Part shown: piece by piece, positions 61,712-64,000 of the stretch
Layout: each line of letters begins with the position of its first letter
How positions within the stretch are numbered: position 1 is the stretch's first letter
The notes under the pieces: model-generated
The model's input: only the letters and a program-made list of their open reading frames with translations
Database searches by the model: none
What the model was told of the DNA's origin: nothing
From: Streptomyces rapamycinicus NRRL 5491
GTDB taxonomy: Bacteria; Actinomycetota; Actinomycetes; Streptomycetales; Streptomycetaceae
DNA length: 64,000 nucleotides
NCBI RefSeq assembly: GCF_024298965.1
Contig: NZ_CP085193.1
Coordinates: 6,138,001-6,202,000 of the forward strand
Direction of reading: 5' to 3'
Position numbers and translations under genes: made by a program

Positions 61712-63316
61712 GTGAGCACCGAGAACGAGGGCTCTGCCGTCCCGCCCGCGCCCGGGCCGCATCCGGCCCCTCCGGCGCCGCACCCGAACCCGGCGGTGCC
61801 GCCCGCGCCGGACTACGAGCCCACCGCGGGCGCCGCACCGGACGGGCCCATAGGCACGCCCGACGCCGCAGGATCGCCGGGAGCCCCCGGCCCCGCGCCG
61901 TCGGCGCCCCCCGCCCAGCCCCCGTCGACGCCCCCGCCCGCGTCACCGGCCGCTCCCGCGGCCGTCTCGGCGTCGGCCGGCGCGGGCGACGGGTCAGGCG
62001 GCGGCGCACCCGGCGCCCCGGGCCCCGGCTCGGACGCCGGGCAGTCCGGCGCGTGGTGGTCGGCCGAAGGCGGACAGCCGCACGGCGGCCAGGGCGACGG
62101 ACAGGGCGGGCAAGGAGTCCCGGGCGGACCGGACGGCCCGGGCGGACCGTGGGGGACCGCTCCCGTGCCGCCGTCCTCCGGCCCCTCCGAGCGCAAGCCC
62201 CGCGGGCTGGTCGCCGCCGTGCTGGCCGCCGTCCTGGTCGCGGGCGGCATCGGCGGCGGCATCGGCTTCTGGGCCGCCGACCGGGAGAGCGACAGCGGCG
62301 ACACCAGCACCGTCTCCGCCTACGGCAACCCCAAGACGGAGAGCCGCGCACCCGGCTCGGTGTCGAGCATCGCCAACAAGACCCTGCCCAGCGTCGTCAC
62401 CATCGAGGCCCAGGGCAACAACGGCGAGAGCGGCACCGGCACCGGCTTCGTCTACGACAAGCAGGGCCACATCCTCACCAACAACCACGTCGTCGCCTCG
62501 GCCGCCGACAACGGCAAGCTGACCGCCACCTTCTCCAACGGCAAGCGGTACACCGCCCAGGTCGTCGGCCGCGCCCAGGGCTACGACGTCGCCGTGGTCA
62601 AGCTCAAGAACGCCGCGGGCGCCAAGCTCGACCCGCTGCCCCTCGGCAACTCCGACCGGGTCGCCGTGGGCGACGCCACCGTCGCCATCGGCGCCCCCTT
62701 CGGCCTCTCCGGCACCGTCACCACCGGCATCGTGAGCGCCAAGAACCGCCCGGTCGCCTCCAGCGACGGCGGCAGCGGCAACGCCTCGTACATGAGCGCC
62801 CTCCAGACCGATGCCTCCATCAACCCGGGCAACTCCGGCGGCCCGCTGCTCAACGCGGACGGCGGCGTCATCGGCATCAACTCCGCCATCCAGTCCGCCG
62901 GCAACGGCAGCGGCCTCGGCGAGTCCCAGCAGTCCGGCAGCATCGGCCTCGGCTTCGCGATCCCGATCAACCAGGCCAAGAACGTCGCCGAGCAGCTGAT
63001 CAAGACGGGCCAGCCCGTCTACCCGGTCATCGAGGCCACGGTCAACATGAAGGACTCCACCAGCGGCGCCACCATCGCCTCCAACGGCACCGGCGGCAGC
63101 CCCGCCATCGTCCCCGGCGGCCCGGCCGACAAGGCAGGCCTCAAGTCCGGCGACGTGATCACCAAGCTCGACGACACGGTCATCGACAGCGGCCCCACCC
63201 TCATCAGCGAGATCTGGACCCACCAGCCGGGCGACAAGGTCACCCTCACCTACAAGCGCGGCGGCAAGGTGTCCAAGGTGGACGTCACCTTGGGGAAGCG
63301 CAAGGGCGACAGCTGA
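61712..63316 (+). CDS. HtrA/DegP-family membrane-anchored serine protease with PDZ domain
   Basis: 534 aa from GTG 61712 (GAGGAGAG upstream). Cytosolic Pro/Gly/Ala-rich ~160-residue N-terminus, one membrane helix (about 165-188), extracytoplasmic trypsin-like domain with triad H259, D292, S375 (in NNHVVASA, GYDVAVVKL, GNSGGPLL), and a C-terminal PDZ domain (~430-534, GLKSGDVITKLDD). HtrA proteases degrade or refold misfolded secreted proteins. The 13-bp promoter repeat would suit control by a secretion-stress two-component system such as CutRS/CssRS (inference). Confidence 0.94.
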   Translation: MSTENEGSAVPPAPGPHPAPPAPHPNPAVPPAPDYEPTAGAAPDGPIGTPDAAGSPGAPGPAPSAPPAQPPSTPPPASPAAPAAVSASAGAGDGSGGGAPGAPGPGSDAGQSGAWWSAEGGQPHGGQGDGQGGQGVPGGPDGPGGPWGTAPVPPSSGPSERKPRGLVAAVLAAVLVAGGIGGGIGFWAADRESDSGDTSTVSAYGNPKTESRAPGSVSSIANKTLPSVVTIEAQGNNGESGTGTGFVYDKQGHILTNNHVVASAADNGKLTATFSNGKRYTAQVVGRAQGYDVAVVKLKNAAGAKLDPLPLGNSDRVAVGDATVAIGAPFGLSGTVTTGIVSAKNRPVASSDGGSGNASYMSALQTDASINPGNSGGPLLNADGGVIGINSAIQSAGNGSGLGESQQSGSIGLGFAIPINQAKNVAEQLIKTGQPVYPVIEATVNMKDSTSGATIASNGTGGSPAIVPGGPADKAGLKSGDVITKLDDTVIDSGPTLISEIWTHQPGDKVTLTYKRGGKVSKVDVTLGKRKGDS

Positions 63317-63355
63317 CGCGCTAGGCTGATCCCCGCGCCATCACGAACGGCGCGG

Positions 63356-63442
63356 GGAGGCTTGCCCGAGCGGCCTAAGGGAACGGTCTTGAAAACCGTC
63401 GTGGCAGCGATGTCACCGAGGGTTCAAATCCCTCAGCCTCCG
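63356..63442 (+). tRNA. tRNA-Ser (anticodon UGA)
   Basis: 87 nt with acceptor stem GGAGGCT/AGCCTCC, anticodon loop TCTTGAAAA giving TGA, a long class-II variable arm (GTGGCAGCGATGTCAC) and T-loop GGTTCAAATCC. CCA is not encoded. It reads UCA (and wobble UCG). It starts 40 bp after the htrA stop. Confidence 0.97.
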
Positions 63443-63469
63443 CACAGGTGAGAGAACGAGCACATCAGA

Positions 63470-63497
63470 AGGGGCGCCCCGATCCAGGGGCGCCCCT
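63470..63497 (+). terminator. Terminator after tRNA-Ser
   Basis: AGGGGCGCCCC (63470-63480) pairs with GGGGCGCCCCT (63487-63497), loop GATCCA; 28 bp after the tRNA. Confidence 0.88.
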
Positions 63498-63725
63498 GTC
63501 TCGTGCCGGGCGGACGAGACGGCTGTCTGGGGCAGTGCGTACCGTTCGATGTGCTCCCGCCACATCCGGACCAGCACCGGGGGGCCGGGGCTACCGCGAG
63601 ACGTTCCGGGTGTTCCTGACAGCAACGGCGGCACGCTTTTCCGGACTAATCGATTCCTCGTGCGATTCTGGCGCGCATGGGTGATCATCTGCATACCTGA
63701 AGTCCGAACACGGAGGCGTATTTTC
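63498..63725. other. Intergenic region upstream of the ALF-repeat gene
   Basis: About 230 bp. The first half is GC-rich without coding bias. The second half (63640-63715) is lower-GC and contains the promoter and the GGAGG ribosome site of the following gene. Confidence 0.5.
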
Positions 63726-64000
63726 ATGAGACCGACGCGTGCCGTTCTGCTCGTCGTGGCCACCGCCCTGACCCCAGCCCTCCTCTTGACCGCCCCGGCG
63801 TTCGCCAGCGGTTCGGCGGCCCCGGTCACCGCCACCGTGGCGACTGTGTCCGACACACCGGTGGACGAGATGTCGGAGGACGAACTGCGTGCGGCGATCG
63901 CCGCCATCCTGGCGGACGAGGACAGCGGCCGGGGGGTCACCCGAGAGGCCAATGAGGCCCTCAACGGCACCGTGGATGACATGCGCACCTTCTTGAAGAC
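63726..64000 (+). CDS. Secreted ALF-repeat protein (partial, continues beyond window)
   Basis: The first 91 residues are visible. Sec signal peptide of ~27 residues (LLVVATALTPALLLTAPAFA). Then a Ser/Thr/Val spacer and the beginning of an ALF-type repeat with EDELRAAIAAILADEDSGRGVTREANEALNGTVDDMRTFL (central AxxAL and xFL positions). ALF repeats are short helical repeats in secreted actinobacterial proteins of unknown role. GGAGG precedes the ATG by 9 nt. Confidence 0.8.
   Translation, partial: MRPTRAVLLVVATALTPALLLTAPAFASGSAAPVTATVATVSDTPVDEMSEDELRAAIAAILADEDSGRGVTREANEALNGTVDDMRTFLK

Noticed and set aside
63356..63500. Integrative-element attachment site at tRNA-Ser
   Set aside because: No integrase or repeated 3' tRNA segment is visible downstream within the window, so there is no evidence for an inserted element.
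63413..63988. 191-aa leftward frame over the tRNA and ALF-repeat gene
   Set aside because: Crosses tRNA-Ser and its terminator and opposes a gene with signal peptide and ribosome site.

Overview
The window is high-GC (about 72 percent), densely coding, with GTG/TTG starts, 4-bp ATGA/GTGA gene overlaps, Tat signals and actinomycete hallmark genes (ssgA-like, PspAB, CydCD fusion, DUF5926, ALF-repeat protein). It is chromosomal DNA of Streptomyces or a very close relative. The gene order (ssgA - yibE/F - thiC - hisC - cydA/B/CD - serS - pheA - copper genes - pepP) matches what I recall of the conserved core near oriC in Streptomyces. An exact ParB parS site and a cluster of DnaA boxes fit an oriC-proximal position. 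There is no CRISPR array, prophage, plasmid or intact insertion sequence.

Layout. 1-4.6 kb: LysR regulator (cut by the window edge), a translationally coupled LMW phosphatase/cystathionine-lyase-type pair, small membrane and cupin proteins, ssgA-like. 4.6-8.1 kb: YibE/F membrane protein, and thiC behind a TPP riboswitch. 8.2-14.1 kb: Bro-N protein, Tat-exported serine hydrolase, membrane protein, Ser/Thr-phosphatase-like metallophosphoesterase, and a LacI regulator with two TTA codons. 14.5-22.3 kb: hisC-type aminotransferase, then cydA-cydB-cydCD (cytochrome bd and its assembly exporter) behind a Rex operator. 22.8-29.4 kb: GAF sensor kinase, Gly-rich secreted protein, HAD phosphatase, LLM oxidoreductase, htpX-pspAB. 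29.6-33.9 kb: membrane protein and two coupled ABC-2 exporters. 34.1-39.6 kb: two MFS exporters, each with a neighbouring regulator (FadR/GntR and a tandem AsnC), and a frameshifted gene remnant. 39.8-44.0 kb: secreted phospholipase A2, HAD-serS pair, DnaA-box cluster, pheA. 44.1-50.5 kb: a six-gene leftward copper/haem operon (membrane protein, YcnI, Sco1, PCuAC, CopC-CopD, DyP peroxidase). 50.7-64 kb: anti-sigma-type ATPases, MocR regulator with AhpD-like target, pepP, PP2C-like regulator, Prim-Pol protein, DUF5926, glycerophosphodiesterase, HtrA protease, tRNA-Ser(UGA), and the start of an ALF-repeat secreted protein.

How they work together. Three groups read as functional modules. The cyd genes make and mature the low-oxygen oxidase under redox control. 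The copper operon combines copper uptake or chaperoning with cytochrome oxidase maturation and a haem peroxidase. The htpX-pspAB, ABC-2 and HtrA genes deal with membrane and secretion stress. A recurring local peculiarity is short tandem repeats (10, 11, 13, 19, 21 and 24 bp), found in promoters, just after stop codons, or extending protein tails.
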